DNA of 64,000 bases, from the NCBI RefSeq assembly GCF_034627025.1, contig NZ_CP141048.1, positions 3,732,001 through 3,796,000 on the forward strand. The letters run 5' to 3'. The position numbers and the translations under genes are program-made. This document shows, in pieces, positions 8,185-17,135 of this stretch (its first letter is position 1; every line of letters starts with the position of its first letter). A model generated the notes under the pieces. That model worked only from the letters and a program-made list of their open reading frames with translations. It searched no databases and was not told where the DNA came from. This DNA comes from Microvirga lotononidis (GTDB lineage: Bacteria > Pseudomonadota > Alphaproteobacteria > Rhizobiales > Beijerinckiaceae).

Positions 8185-9084
8185 TCAATGCTCCCAATAC
8201 GGTGGCTCTCCGAATGCCTCCCGCATGCAGTCGGCAAAAGCCCGCAACTTGGCTGATGGCCGCCGTCCTTCGAAATGGGCGACATAGATAAATTCCGGAG
8301 CTGACCGGCGCCCCACATCAATGACCAGAAGGCGACCGCTCGCAATGTCGGGACCGACGATGAAGGTCGGCAGCAGGGCAATGCCGATCCCTGACAACGC
8401 AGCGTCCCGCATCATGTCGCCGTTGTTCACGCGCAGGGCTACATGGCCGCGTACGATCGTTGCCCCATCGGGCCCTGGGAACCGCCAGTCATCGACGCCC
8501 CGGTTGGTATAGAAGATGCCGCGATGGCCTTCGAGGTCACATGCCGCGGCAGGTGTACCGTACCGTGCCAAGTAATCCGGCGAGGCGACGAGAACCCGCC
8601 GGCTGGGCGCCAGCCGCCAAGCGACCAGCCTGGAATCCAAGAGCGGGCCGTGCCGGACCACGGCATCATACCCTTCTGCCGACAGGTCCACCCGCCGATC
8701 ATCGAGATCGAGCGTCAGCTCGATGCCGGGATGCTGGGCGAGAAACGGATAAACCGCCGGTCCGAGATGCATTCGGCCGAATGTGACAGGCGCGGAGATG
8801 CGCAACGGGCCGATCAGAGCGCCGCTGCGCTGGGCCATTTCGGCCATCGCTTCCTCGATCTCACAGGCAATGCGGGACGCCCTCTCGCGGAAGGTGATCC
8901 CGTCCTCCGTCAGGCTTAGCCGGCGCGTGCTCCGATGCATAAGCCTCACACCAAGGCTGCGCTCAAGTTCGGCCAAGCGGTCGCTGACCACGGACTTCGA
9001 CAGCCTCAGCCGGCGCGCCGCCTCGCTGATCGAGCCGGCCTCCACAACAGCGACAAAGGTGGCGATGCCATCGAGTTTTATCAT
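8185..9084 (-). CDS. LysR-family transcriptional regulator
   Basis: This is a complete 299-residue LysR regulator. The winged helix is at residues 1-60 (FVAVVEAGSISEAARRLRLS, then a long linker helix), and an effector-binding domain follows at about 90-295 with the common GIGIALLPTFIV and SPDYLARYG segments. It belongs to the large clade that controls oxidoreductases and hydrolases of unknown inducers. It is divergent from the secreted hydrolase starting at 9219, with 134 bases between them, so that gene is the natural target. It converges on the ureide operon and is not obviously part of it. Confidence 0.92.
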   Translation of the reverse strand: MIKLDGIATFVAVVEAGSISEAARRLRLSKSVVSDRLAELERSLGVRLMHRSTRRLSLTEDGITFRERASRIACEIEEAMAEMAQRSGALIGPLRISAPVTFGRMHLGPAVYPFLAQHPGIELTLDLDDRRVDLSAEGYDAVVRHGPLLDSRLVAWRLAPSRRVLVASPDYLARYGTPAAACDLEGHRGIFYTNRGVDDWRFPGPDGATIVRGHVALRVNNGDMMRDAALSGIGIALLPTFIVGPDIASGRLLVIDVGRRSAPEFIYVAHFEGRRPSAKLRAFADCMREAFGEPPYWEH

Positions 9085-9218
9085 CGTCCGGCCTTTCCGG
9101 AAGCCAGTTCCGCCTTTTGCAGTCTAATCCGGAAGGTTCTCAGACGCTATCTCCACCTCCGAGGAGAGACGTTGACCACAGCCACGGCAAAAACTCTCCC
9201 GTTGCAAGGAGATGACAG

Positions 9219-10133
9219 ATGCTCAGGTTCGTACTCATTGCTCTGGGAGCCGCCGGCATTGCGCTGCCGGCCGCGGCGCAGGTCCCGTTCCCAGCCGAGG
9301 TCCGGACGCAGGAGATCACAACCAACGGTGCCACGATCCACGTCCGCATCGGCGGCACAGGGCCGGCGGTGGTTCTGTTGCACGGCTATGGCGAAACTGG
9401 CGACATGTGGGCACCTCTGGCCGCGGATCTCGTCCGGGATCATACGGTCGTGGTTCCGGATCTTCGCGGCTTGGGACTTTCATCCAAGCCGGAGACGGGG
9501 TTCGACAAGAAGACCCAGGCTGGCGACGTGGCAGGTGTTCTCGACGCGCTCAAGATCGATCATGCCGATCTGGTCACTCACGACATCGGGAACATGGTCG
9601 GCTACGCCTTTGCGGTCCAGCATCCAGAACGGGTGAAGCGGTTCGTATTGATTGATGCCCCGTTGCCGGGCATCGGTCCGTGGGAAGAGGTCCTGAAGAA
9701 CCCATTGTTGTGGCATTTCCGGTTTGGAGGACCCGACATGGAGCGCCTCGTGGCCGGCCGCGAGCGCATTTATCTGGATCGCTTCTGGAACGAGTTCTCG
9801 GCCACGCCGAGCCGCTTCTCCGAGGCCGCACGGGAGCACTATGCCGAGTTGTACGCCTTGCCAGGCGCCATGCACTCGGGTTTTGCCCAGTTTGCCGCGT
9901 TTGACCAGGATGCCGTCGACAACAAGGCCTTCCTCGCTGCCAACGGCAAGCTTGGGATGCCGGTGCTGGCGATCGGGGGCGAGAAGTCGTTTGGTCCGAT
10001 GATGGCGACGGTGATGCGGTTTGCCGCCAGTGACGTGACCGAAGGGATCATTCCCGACGCAGGCCATTGGATCATGGAGGAAAACCCAACGGCGACGAGC
10101 GCCATGGTTCGCTCCTTCTTGGCTTCCCAGTAA
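9219..10133 (+). CDS. Exported alpha/beta hydrolase of epoxide hydrolase/haloalkane dehalogenase type
   Basis: The 304-residue protein has a clear signal peptide (MLRFVLIALGAAGIALPAAAQ), so it acts in the periplasm. The mature part shows the oxyanion HGYGETGDMW motif. The nucleophile elbow reads THDIGNMVGY, with Asp in place of the usual Ser, as in epoxide hydrolases and dehalogenases. The catalytic His sits in AGHWIMEENP near the C-terminus. An AAGGAGATGACAG ribosome site precedes the ATG. The divergent LysR gene probably regulates it. The substrate is unknown, and peripheral xenobiotic epoxides or haloacids are possibilities. Confidence 0.88.
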   Translation: MLRFVLIALGAAGIALPAAAQVPFPAEVRTQEITTNGATIHVRIGGTGPAVVLLHGYGETGDMWAPLAADLVRDHTVVVPDLRGLGLSSKPETGFDKKTQAGDVAGVLDALKIDHADLVTHDIGNMVGYAFAVQHPERVKRFVLIDAPLPGIGPWEEVLKNPLLWHFRFGGPDMERLVAGRERIYLDRFWNEFSATPSRFSEAAREHYAELYALPGAMHSGFAQFAAFDQDAVDNKAFLAANGKLGMPVLAIGGEKSFGPMMATVMRFAASDVTEGIIPDAGHWIMEENPTATSAMVRSFLASQ

Positions 10134-10650
10134 ACGACACCGCGCTGACGCCAATGGGTGACCACGGGAGGGAAGGACCGTTCCTGGTACATTCGCGAAG
10201 TAGGCCGAGGGGCCGAAGTTGTAGGCAAAGCGGACCTTCACGCAGCCACACTTAAGGACTGCCCCGGTCCGGAACGCGACCTGCTCAAGGCAACTCTCAG
10301 CGCGAGCCCGCAGAGCGACGGTGCTCACGGCTTTGATATGCCGACGAGCTGGAAGGATTGGGTCACCCCGCGCACCTCAATGGGCCGGGTGCCGACCGCC
10401 GGCTCCGGTGCCGGAGCGGCTGCTTGCTATAGAGAGTTGCACACCGTTGGCAGCAGAAGACCGAGGAGAATAGCCTGCTTCCAGCAGGGGAGCCTCCATC
10501 AATACAGAGTCATTGTACCGTCTCCGTGCCGGAGTGACCGCTGGCCGCTCCGCATACTCCGGCTACAGGACAATCCGAACGGGCATTTCGCCGAGGTCTC
10601 ATGCTCGTTGCACGGGCACAACTGCCTTGCCGTATTGGACGCGCACTCGG
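10134..10650. other. Non-coding gap of about 520 bases
   Basis: It lies between the convergent hydrolase and catalase-fold genes. Open frames on both strands have no recognisable start signal or family motif, and their amino-acid make-up is that of shadow frames. I see no strong terminator hairpin and no repeat of the two families found further right. Confidence 0.5.
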
Positions 10651-11631
10651 TCAGGGGGTGCGGCGCGAGAACGATACGGCATAAGCGCTGTCTCGCACGT
10701 CGATCATCGGATCGTCCGAAGCCTCAATTCCATCGGTGAGCTGGCCCGGCAGAAACAGCAGCTTCTTCTCGGCTTCAGTGCTGCCCGGAACTGCCTTATC
10801 AAGCGTCAGGATGCCGAGCTCCACCACCCTGCGGTCGTCGGGCCAGGGTCGTGCAGGATCGTTTGTAGGATCCCCGGCCGCAGCGAGCTGTGCCTTGAGA
10901 TGGAAGATGACTGGTCCACGGTTCAGGCGCTCGGGCAACTCCGTCATGAGAAAGTCCGGGGGCTGCTTGGCTGCCTCCGCTGCATTCAAATGCACCACCT
11001 GTTCCGGCGTCACCACATAGCGCACCGCTTGGCGCCCGCCGGCCTTGTTGACGAGCACGAAGGCATTGAGGCCACGATATTCCTCATGGGCGAAGCTGTC
11101 CGGCGTCGCGATCGTGGCCAGGGCCGCCGGTATCGTGGGATGACTGGCAACGAACTGGTCGAGCTTCGTCGGCTTTGCAGCCTCAGGCGGACTGGCGGCG
11201 ATGGCAAGAAAGAAATCGCGCAGGTCGGCCGCGGTGGGCACCAGGAAGACCTTGAGCGAGTTCGTCACCATGTCGGTCTCGCTGCCATCCGGCAGGTGGA
11301 ATTTGAGCGCCATGCCATGCGGATTGGCACCATCCGAGCCATCTGGAATGCTCGGGAGGCCGCTGGAATCCGAGAACCGCACTGTCACTGGGATCGTGCG
11401 GCCATCGAACAGAACCGCCCGGCTCAGCGCCACAGCATCGGGGGTACCCTTGAAGCTGCCTTCGACGACGATACCCTTGGCGTGAAAGGCGCGAATTCCA
11501 GGATGGCTGCCGAACACCTGATTCATCGCGTCCACGACCTGGGTTTCCACAGTCTGGTCCTGCGCCCAGCCAAGGCTGGGCACGGCGACGGTCAGGACGA
11601 TCAGTCGGGTCAGGAAGGTACTGATCCTCAT
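10651..11631 (-). CDS. Secreted catalase-fold protein (SrpA-type heme protein)
   Basis: This 326-residue protein has a signal peptide (MRISTFLTRLIVLTVAVPSLGWAQ). The start at 11631 is set by AGGAGA five bases upstream; an in-frame ATG 14 codons earlier lacks one. It shows the small-catalase signatures: distal His in RAFHAKG, the VRFSDSSG strand, NPHGMALKF, and near the C-terminus the heme-Tyr motif VRDSAYAVSFSRR. It lacks the full C-terminal domains of classical catalases. SrpA-like proteins are thought to be periplasmic peroxidases or heme proteins acting on organic substrates. It stands alone, and the neighbours are other exported or redox-linked enzymes. Confidence 0.88.
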   Translation of the reverse strand: MRISTFLTRLIVLTVAVPSLGWAQDQTVETQVVDAMNQVFGSHPGIRAFHAKGIVVEGSFKGTPDAVALSRAVLFDGRTIPVTVRFSDSSGLPSIPDGSDGANPHGMALKFHLPDGSETDMVTNSLKVFLVPTAADLRDFFLAIAASPPEAAKPTKLDQFVASHPTIPAALATIATPDSFAHEEYRGLNAFVLVNKAGGRQAVRYVVTPEQVVHLNAAEAAKQPPDFLMTELPERLNRGPVIFHLKAQLAAAGDPTNDPARPWPDDRRVVELGILTLDKAVPGSTEAEKKLLFLPGQLTDGIEASDDPMIDVRDSAYAVSFSRRTP

Positions 11632-11922
11632 AGATGTCTCCTGCTGCAACGGAGCGAGGTCTAACGGCTTCAAGGCGGAATGTGAGGCGTACGCAACAAG
11701 GAGTGACCGCAGCTCACCTCAGAGGAGCCGTCCGGCCTCTGCGGCGCTCTTGACCAAGACGATAGGGGCGAGATCGACAGCTCAAGATTGAGCCGACATC
11801 AGGGTTTTGTTGTGGCGCACAGGGGAGCATAAGGAAACGTGGGGCGGCAGTGTCGCCCGTGACCTTGGCACACCACCGAGCCGGAACTGCCCATCCCATT
11901 TGAGAACTGAGGGAGCCGCGCC

Positions 11923-12147
11923 ATGGTGAGAACCTATCGTGAAGTTGCAAACGAGAACCTGCTGCGAACCGCCGAAGACGCGATGAGCCGCGTGATCGAC
12001 CACTGGGGAGACCTGCCGCCGTCGATGAACGATGCGGTCGAGCAGTTTCGCACCCAACTTGAGGCGGCGATTGATTCCGTAGAATTTGTCAAAAGGGCAC
12101 TCGACAGAGAAGTGCCTGAAAATGACTGCAGGGACGGACCTCCCTGA
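11923..12147 (+). CDS. Small hypothetical protein
   Basis: This is a 74-residue acidic, mostly helical protein (VANENLLRTAEDAMSRVIDH, then PPSMNDAVEQFRTQLEAAID). GAGGGAGCC lies just upstream of the ATG. I do not recognise the family. Composition and the ribosome site favour a real gene over chance. It ends about 30 bases before a terminator-like hairpin that it shares with the convergent hydrolase gene. No membrane segment or cysteine motif is visible. Confidence 0.5.
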   Translation: MVRTYREVANENLLRTAEDAMSRVIDHWGDLPPSMNDAVEQFRTQLEAAIDSVEFVKRALDREVPENDCRDGPP

Positions 12148-12177
12148 CGGTTTCGATGGCCGCCATTGGCCACTTGT

Positions 12178-12206
12178 GCGGGGCCGGCCGCCCTGATCGG
12201 CCCCGC
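12178..12206. terminator. Hairpin between convergent genes
   Basis: GCGGGGCCG (12178-12186) pairs perfectly with CGGCCCCGC (12198-12206) across an 11-base loop. It lies exactly between the small gene ending at 12147 and the hydrolase ending at 12216. It may end both transcripts, but no T-run follows. Confidence 0.5.
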
Positions 12207-12215
12207 AGCCTAAGT

Positions 12216-13076
12216 TCACGCCGCTTGCTCGCCCGCTTTCACGTCCTTCCCGCGAATAAAGGCCAGGATCTCGGGATTCACGATTTCCGGGTGGGTCTGG
12301 CACAGGCCGTGCGGCAGATCCTTGTAGGTCTTGAGCCTGCCGTTCTTCAGGAGCTTGACCGTCAGTGGTCCTGCATCGGCATAAGGCACGATCTGGTCGT
12401 CCTCGCTGTGGATCACCAGCACCGGCATGTCAATCGCCTTCAAATCCTCGGTGAAGTCCGTCTCGGAGAAGGCCTTGATGCACTCATAGCCGGCCTTGAC
12501 GCTCCCCATCATGGCCTGACGCCACCAGTTGCGGATCAGACCCTCCGACACCTTCGCGCCGGGCCGGTTGAAGCCGTAGAAGGGGCCGCTCGGAACATCG
12601 AGGTAAAACTGGGCGCGGTTGGCGGCCAGCGCGGCACGGAATCCGTCGAACACCTCGATCGGTGTTCCGCCCGGATTGGACTCCTTCCTGACCATCACCG
12701 GAGGGACCGCGTCGATCAGAACGGCCTTGGCCACGCGTCCCGGCTCCGCTCGCGCCACGTAACGTGCGACCTCGCCGCCACCGGTCGAGTGGCCGATATG
12801 GATCGCGTTCTTGAGGTCGAGCGCCATGACCAGCGCCGCGACATCAGCGACATAGGTGTCCATCTCGTTGCCGCCGTCGGTCTGGTCCGACCGCCCATGG
12901 CCTCGGCGGTCGTGGGCGATCACGCGATATCCTTCCGCCAGGAAAAACATCATCTGGTTGTCCCAGTCATCGGCACTCAAGGGCCAGCCATGGTGGAACA
13001 CGATCGGCTGAGCGTCTCTGCGGCCCCAATCCTTGTAGAAGATCCGGGTGCCGTCTTTGGTGGTGATGTAGGTCAT
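12216..13076 (-). CDS. Alpha/beta hydrolase, non-heme chloroperoxidase type
   Basis: This 286-residue protein has no signal peptide. The N-terminus MTYITTKDGTRIFYKDWG is the standard opening of bacterial cofactor-free haloperoxidases/arylesterases. The oxyanion region reads VFHHGWPLSADDWDNQ, the nucleophile elbow IGHSTGGGE (Ser), and the catalytic His is in LPHGLCQTH, after the acid in HSEDDQIVPY. The ATG at 13076 is preferred to one seven codons earlier because the family starts here and AAGGG precedes it. Such enzymes are mostly esterases with incidental perhydrolase activity. The upstream DNA carries no partner gene. Confidence 0.9.
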   Translation of the reverse strand: MTYITTKDGTRIFYKDWGRRDAQPIVFHHGWPLSADDWDNQMMFFLAEGYRVIAHDRRGHGRSDQTDGGNEMDTYVADVAALVMALDLKNAIHIGHSTGGGEVARYVARAEPGRVAKAVLIDAVPPVMVRKESNPGGTPIEVFDGFRAALAANRAQFYLDVPSGPFYGFNRPGAKVSEGLIRNWWRQAMMGSVKAGYECIKAFSETDFTEDLKAIDMPVLVIHSEDDQIVPYADAGPLTVKLLKNGRLKTYKDLPHGLCQTHPEIVNPEILAFIRGKDVKAGEQAA

Positions 13077-13533
13077 GGGGATGTGATCCCTTGCCATGTA
13101 GCCGGTCGGCAGGGCCGGCGCCGCTGTCTCGTGATGAGGCCGATGGCGGGCTCGGTACGCGTCCGCCGAACCATCGGGCCCGGTCGCGACGACGAGGCAT
13201 CATAACTGATTCACCAGAAAAAGGCAGCTTAGGCGGGTCCGTTTTCCATCCTGGCCGCATAAATGCGCCGGCTCGTCGACAGGAAGCACGATTGGGCAAA
13301 GATGCTCGGGTTGAACCAAAGCGGCACGCCACGATGTCCCCAGCGGTCACGCGCGGCCCAATTAGGAAAGGCAGTTGAGCAGGTGGCACGATGCGGCACG
13401 CTCGTGGTCTCAAGCTGAGTGAATGCCGTATTTTGCAGTGCGACTGGCCCATGATCCAGGAGGGGCGCTTGACGGATCATTCCGACGTTCCCTCGACCCA
13501 TACCATCGGGCTGATGAATCCAATTCCGCCCTC
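13077..13533. other. Non-coding gap of about 450 bases
   Basis: No frame on either strand in this stretch shows a family motif or a good start. It lies directly downstream of the exported fragment at 13534-13710, so it may contain decayed remains of that gene, but I cannot recognise any. Confidence 0.4.
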
Positions 13534-13710
13534 CTACCGCCCGCCATTCGCGACGACGGTGCCTTCCTCGAAGCCGGGTAAGCTTTTGACAAGCGCCGCG
13601 TCCGAGACCTCCGGAATGGGTGGTGCCGCGGTATTAGTCTGGGCTAAGGTTGCTGTTGCTATCGTGGCTGTCAGCGCAAAGGCGACTGCCACCCTTCTCA
13701 GGATGTTCAT
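13534..13710 (-). pseudogene. Exported protein fragment, probable alpha/beta hydrolase remnant
   Basis: From an ATG at 13710 (AAGGAATC upstream) come 58 residues. They consist of a convincing signal peptide (MNILRRVAVAFALTATIATATLAQ) and a short tail ending LVKSLPGFEEGTVVANGGR. The PGF..G.V..NG pattern is how many exported alpha/beta hydrolases enter their first strand. The reading frame stops exactly there, and the next 400 bases show nothing similar in any frame. I read this as a truncated relic. A genuine short secreted peptide is the alternative. Confidence 0.45.
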
Positions 13711-13931
13711 GTCAGGATTCCTTGGTTGTTCCGTAATGCTTGGAAGAGTGCTCGGCCGACCAGTGATATGAACATCACGATCCTGGACGATCACTCAACC
13801 ACGCCTGGGGATGGAGACGCCGGGCTGGGTCGGATCGCGGGCGTCACATCAGTAATCTCCATCAGGACGCATACGCGCCGCCCATCTGTGTCCCCATGAT
13901 GGGAAGGAGCGGGATTACCGCCCCAGGAGGA

Positions 13932-14684
13932 TCAGATCTGGACCTGCCCGCCGTCGACGAAGAGCTCGGCGCCATTGACGAAACTGGCCTCCTCGGAAGC
14001 GAGGAAGAGCACGGCCTCGGCGATCTCCTCGGGCTGCCCGATCCGACCCAGTGGGATCTGGCCTGCCAGGAACTCCTTTGTGCCCTGCGCGTGGTCTGCG
14101 CCTCCGAAAAGCTCGTTCAGACCTGCGGTCTCGGTCACCCCGGGGCTGATGGCGTTCACCCGGATGCGGCGATCCTTGAGATCGAGGATCCAATTGCGGG
14201 CGAAGCTGCGGACGGCTGCCTTCGTGGCGGAATAGACGCTGAAGGCAGGCGTGCCGGAAATACTCGTGGTCGAGGAGGTCAGCACGACGGACCCACCGTC
14301 CTTGAGCAGAGGCAACGCCTTCTGGACGGTAAAGAGGACCCCCTTCACGTTGGTGTCGAAGGTCCGCTCATACTGCTCCTCGGTGATCGACCCCAGCGGC
14401 GCGAAATCGCCGCCACCCGCATTGGCGAAGACCACGTCGATCTGGGCGTGCTTCTGCTGGACCGCGTCATAGAGACGGTCGATATCGGCTAACCGGCTCA
14501 TGTCGCCCTGAACGCCGGTCACCCGACCGCCAATCTGCTCGACCGCCGCATCGAGCGCATCCCGTCGGCGACCGGTGATAAACACCGACGCCCCTTCGGT
14601 TGAGAACGCCTTGGCCGTAGCCAAGCCGATGCCGCTCGTGCCCCCGGTGACTACGACAACCTTGTTGTTGAACCTGCCGGTCAT
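13932..14684 (-). CDS. Short-chain dehydrogenase/reductase
   Basis: This 250-residue classical SDR has cofactor motif TGGTSGIG (about 12-19), the NAGGG strand near 83-87, a Ser in TSSTTSISG and the catalytic VYSATKAAV. It ends in the usual GAELFVDGG. GRRRD after the second strand suggests NADP(H) preference. The start is fixed by GGAGAGAGACA before the ATG at 14684; longer in-frame readings upstream cross the divergent promoter. The LysR gene at 14793 is divergent, and this pairing of an SDR with a LysR regulator is very common in proteobacteria. The substrate is unknown. Confidence 0.93.
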   Translation of the reverse strand: MTGRFNNKVVVVTGGTSGIGLATAKAFSTEGASVFITGRRRDALDAAVEQIGGRVTGVQGDMSRLADIDRLYDAVQQKHAQIDVVFANAGGGDFAPLGSITEEQYERTFDTNVKGVLFTVQKALPLLKDGGSVVLTSSTTSISGTPAFSVYSATKAAVRSFARNWILDLKDRRIRVNAISPGVTETAGLNELFGGADHAQGTKEFLAGQIPLGRIGQPEEIAEAVLFLASEEASFVNGAELFVDGGQVQI

Positions 14685-14792
14685 TGTCTCTCTCCAAATC
14701 AGCACCGTGTTGCTGTTGCGGAGAGAAATGCCTTCAGAACGCCGGTGCGTGTAGCCGGCGTTTGTGGCACATAGCGTTCTATTGGAGGAACG

Positions 14793-15701
14793 ATGATCCG
14801 TCCTGACCTGAACGACTATGCCTACTTCGCCGAAGTGGTTCGCCATGGCGGGTTCTCGGCGGCCAGCCGGGCGCTGCGAGAGCCCAAATCCAAGCTCAGC
14901 CGCCGCATCGCTGAGTTGGAGCGGCGCTTCGGTGTGCGGCTGATCGAGCGATCCAGCCGCCGGTTCCGGGTCACCGACGTGGGCCGAGCCTTCTACGAGC
15001 GCTGCCGCATCCTGCTTCTCGAGGCGGAGCAGGCGGAGGCCCTCGTGGCCGAGGCCCAGGCCGAACCGTATGGTCTGATCCGCATGAGTTGTCCAACTGG
15101 CCTCGTGGAGGTGATCTCCGGTACGTTGCGATCCTTCCTGACACGCTATTCCAGGGTGAGGGTCCAACTGCTTGCCGTAGATCGACCGGTGGACCTGATC
15201 GGCGAAAGGATCGACATTGCCCTGCGTGTCCGGACGGACCTGACCAGCGATGCGGCCCTGACCATGCGCTCCCTGGGCATCTCACGGCGCATCCTTGTCG
15301 CCAGTCCGCAACTGGCGAGCCGGCTGGGAGCCGACATCGGATCTCTGGCCGATGCTCCGACGTTGAGCACAAGCGACAGTCTGACAGTGGTCGAATGGAC
15401 GCTGGAGCGGGATGACGGCACGCTGCACACACTCCGGCACGAGCCCCGCATTACATGCGGGGATTTCTCACTGGTTCGCGATGCTGCGGTCAGTGGGCTG
15501 GGCGTGGCGCTCTTGCCGGACCATACCTGCGCTAACGAGCTCGCCGCCGGCCGGCTTGTGCGGGTTATGCGGGAATGGAGCGGCCGTCGGGGCATCGTCC
15601 ATCTGGTGTTCACGACCCGGCGCGGCCTCCCTCCGGCCGTTCGCGCTCTGATCGATCACTTGGCCGCAGGCTTCCCACGAGATGTCCTCGAACGCGAGTA
15701 G
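14793..15701 (+). CDS. LysR-family transcriptional regulator
   Basis: This 302-residue LysR protein starts after an ideal GGAGGAACG site. The DNA-binding part (FAEVVRHGGFSAASRALREP, then SKLSRRIAELERRFG) is of the CrgA/AaeR-like type that pairs with SDR genes. The effector domain contains PVDLIGERIDIALRV and AAVSGLGVALLPD. It is 108 bases from the divergent SDR gene and is likely its regulator. In this clade the regulator often activates the dehydrogenase in response to a quinone or aldehyde-like inducer, which cannot be verified here. Confidence 0.93.
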   Translation: MIRPDLNDYAYFAEVVRHGGFSAASRALREPKSKLSRRIAELERRFGVRLIERSSRRFRVTDVGRAFYERCRILLLEAEQAEALVAEAQAEPYGLIRMSCPTGLVEVISGTLRSFLTRYSRVRVQLLAVDRPVDLIGERIDIALRVRTDLTSDAALTMRSLGISRRILVASPQLASRLGADIGSLADAPTLSTSDSLTVVEWTLERDDGTLHTLRHEPRITCGDFSLVRDAAVSGLGVALLPDHTCANELAAGRLVRVMREWSGRRGIVHLVFTTRRGLPPAVRALIDHLAAGFPRDVLERE

Positions 15702-15736
15702 TTGGACTCGGCTTCTGAACGAAAAAGGTTCAGACG

Positions 15737-15763
15737 GCAGCTACTCCCGGAAGAGCTGCTTTT
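15737..15763 (+). terminator. Candidate terminator after LysR gene
   Basis: GCAGCT (15737-15742) pairs with AGCTGC (15754-15759) and is followed directly by TTTT. The hairpin is short but lies 35 bases behind the stop codon at 15701, where a terminator is expected. Confidence 0.4.
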
Positions 15764-16143
15764 GGCTCGGGGCTGACCTTAGCCGTACTTCTGAGCTGGA
15801 GCGGTAAGCGGACACCCGCGCAGAGCCGGGAAGGCCTCTGCCTGACCCGAAGCTGACTCCAGCTACTTAGGGGTAGAATTGCAGCTTCTGGTCGTTCATC
15901 GAAGGTCTCTATCAGGCTGTTCACCCGCGATATACGTCAACCTGCAGACATGAGTGCAAACCGGTCGTGTCCCTCCTCGCGAGCGTGGCATCTGCAGATG
16001 CGTCGTGTCCGGCTATGAAGCAGCCGACACAGTTCTCCATTCCGGGAATAAAGCTGCAAGACGCATGGTCTTGCCAACAGGGAGCAGTGACCGGAAGCGA
16101 CATCCACCTTGCTCCTCGATCCACCGATTGATGGAGAACCGTG
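15764..16143. other. Non-coding gap of about 380 bases
   Basis: It precedes the exported MBL-fold gene and probably carries its promoter. No open frame here has a family match or ribosome site. I see no clear operator. Confidence 0.4.
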
Positions 16144-17115
16144 ATGTTGAATCTGTCACGCCGAGGTGTCCTAGTCAGCGCCGCCATGACAGCGGCTTTC
16201 GGGCTGCCGAAGCCCTTAGCTCTGATTGCAAGCGCTCAAGCAGAGACGCCTGTGGAGCCGACGAAGGGCTTTTACAAGTACAGGGTAGGATCGATCGAGG
16301 CGACTGCCGTTTATGACGGTATCTGGCGCAAGCCCCATGATCCAGCCTTCATCAAGGATGTAAGCGTCGATGAGACCAAGGCGGCACTCGCCAAAGCAGG
16401 CCTGACAACTGAATTCATGCCGATCCCGCTCACGGTATTGATTCTGAAGATTGGCGATAAACACATTATGATCGATGCTGGATCAGGTGTCGGCCAGTGG
16501 CAAGCCAACGCCACTCACCTGCCGGCCAACATGCAGGCGGCTGGCATCGATCGCAGCCAGATCAGCACGATTCTGATCTCGCACTTCCATCCGGATCATG
16601 TATGGGGCCTGATGGAGAAGGGCACGAACAATGCCGTGTTCCCCGAGGCCGAACTGGTGGTGAACAGTGCCGAGTACAGATTCTGGACGGAGCCGGGCCG
16701 CGTCGAGCAGCTGCCGGAAGGCCGCCGCCAGGCCGGCAAGCGCATCGCGGATGTCTTCCCGATATGGAACAACTGGAGGCTGGTCGAGAGCGGCACTGAG
16801 GTGGCTCCCGGGGTTCAGATCCTTGAAGCCTACGGCCATACGCCCGGCCATTCCGTCTTCCTGGTAACGTCGGGCAGCGACCAATTGATGGTGTCGAACG
16901 ACACCATGTACGTCCCGGCTCTCCTGGCGCCCCATCCGGAGTGGCAGGGCGCCTATGACCAGGATGGGCCGATGGCAGTGGTCACCCGCCGCAAGATCGT
17001 CGACCGTGTCATTGCGGACAGGATGATGATGTGCGGCGCCCACTTCCCGTTCCCTGGCCTTGGCACGTTCATGAAGGATGGCAATGCCTATACCTTCACC
17101 CCCGTCGATGTCTGA
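16144..17115 (+). CDS. Tat-exported metallo-beta-lactamase-fold hydrolase
   Basis: This 323-residue protein starts with a twin-arginine signal (SRRGVLVS, then an Ala-rich hydrophobic run ending SAQA). The enzyme is therefore exported folded and metal-loaded. The MBL metal site is complete: HFHPDH in ISHFHPDHVWGL, a His in YGHTPGHSVF, and SNDTM. ATG 16144 has GGAGAA seven bases upstream; a GTG directly before it is the alternative. Family members include lactonases, sulfatases and glyoxalase-like enzymes, and nothing visible selects one. The TPR gene follows after 20 bases, so the two are co-transcribed. Confidence 0.9.
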   Translation: MLNLSRRGVLVSAAMTAAFGLPKPLALIASAQAETPVEPTKGFYKYRVGSIEATAVYDGIWRKPHDPAFIKDVSVDETKAALAKAGLTTEFMPIPLTVLILKIGDKHIMIDAGSGVGQWQANATHLPANMQAAGIDRSQISTILISHFHPDHVWGLMEKGTNNAVFPEAELVVNSAEYRFWTEPGRVEQLPEGRRQAGKRIADVFPIWNNWRLVESGTEVAPGVQILEAYGHTPGHSVFLVTSGSDQLMVSNDTMYVPALLAPHPEWQGAYDQDGPMAVVTRRKIVDRVIADRMMMCGAHFPFPGLGTFMKDGNAYTFTPVDV

Positions 17116-17135
17116 TCCAGCAAGCGAGAACAGTC

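Noticed and set aside
10158..10739. 193-residue frame in the gap before the catalase-fold gene
   Set aside because: No ribosome site, no fold-like pattern, and it overlaps the 3' end of a good gene.
10513..11664. 383-residue plus-strand open frame
   Set aside because: It is antisense to the secreted catalase-fold gene, which has a signal peptide and ribosome site on the other strand.
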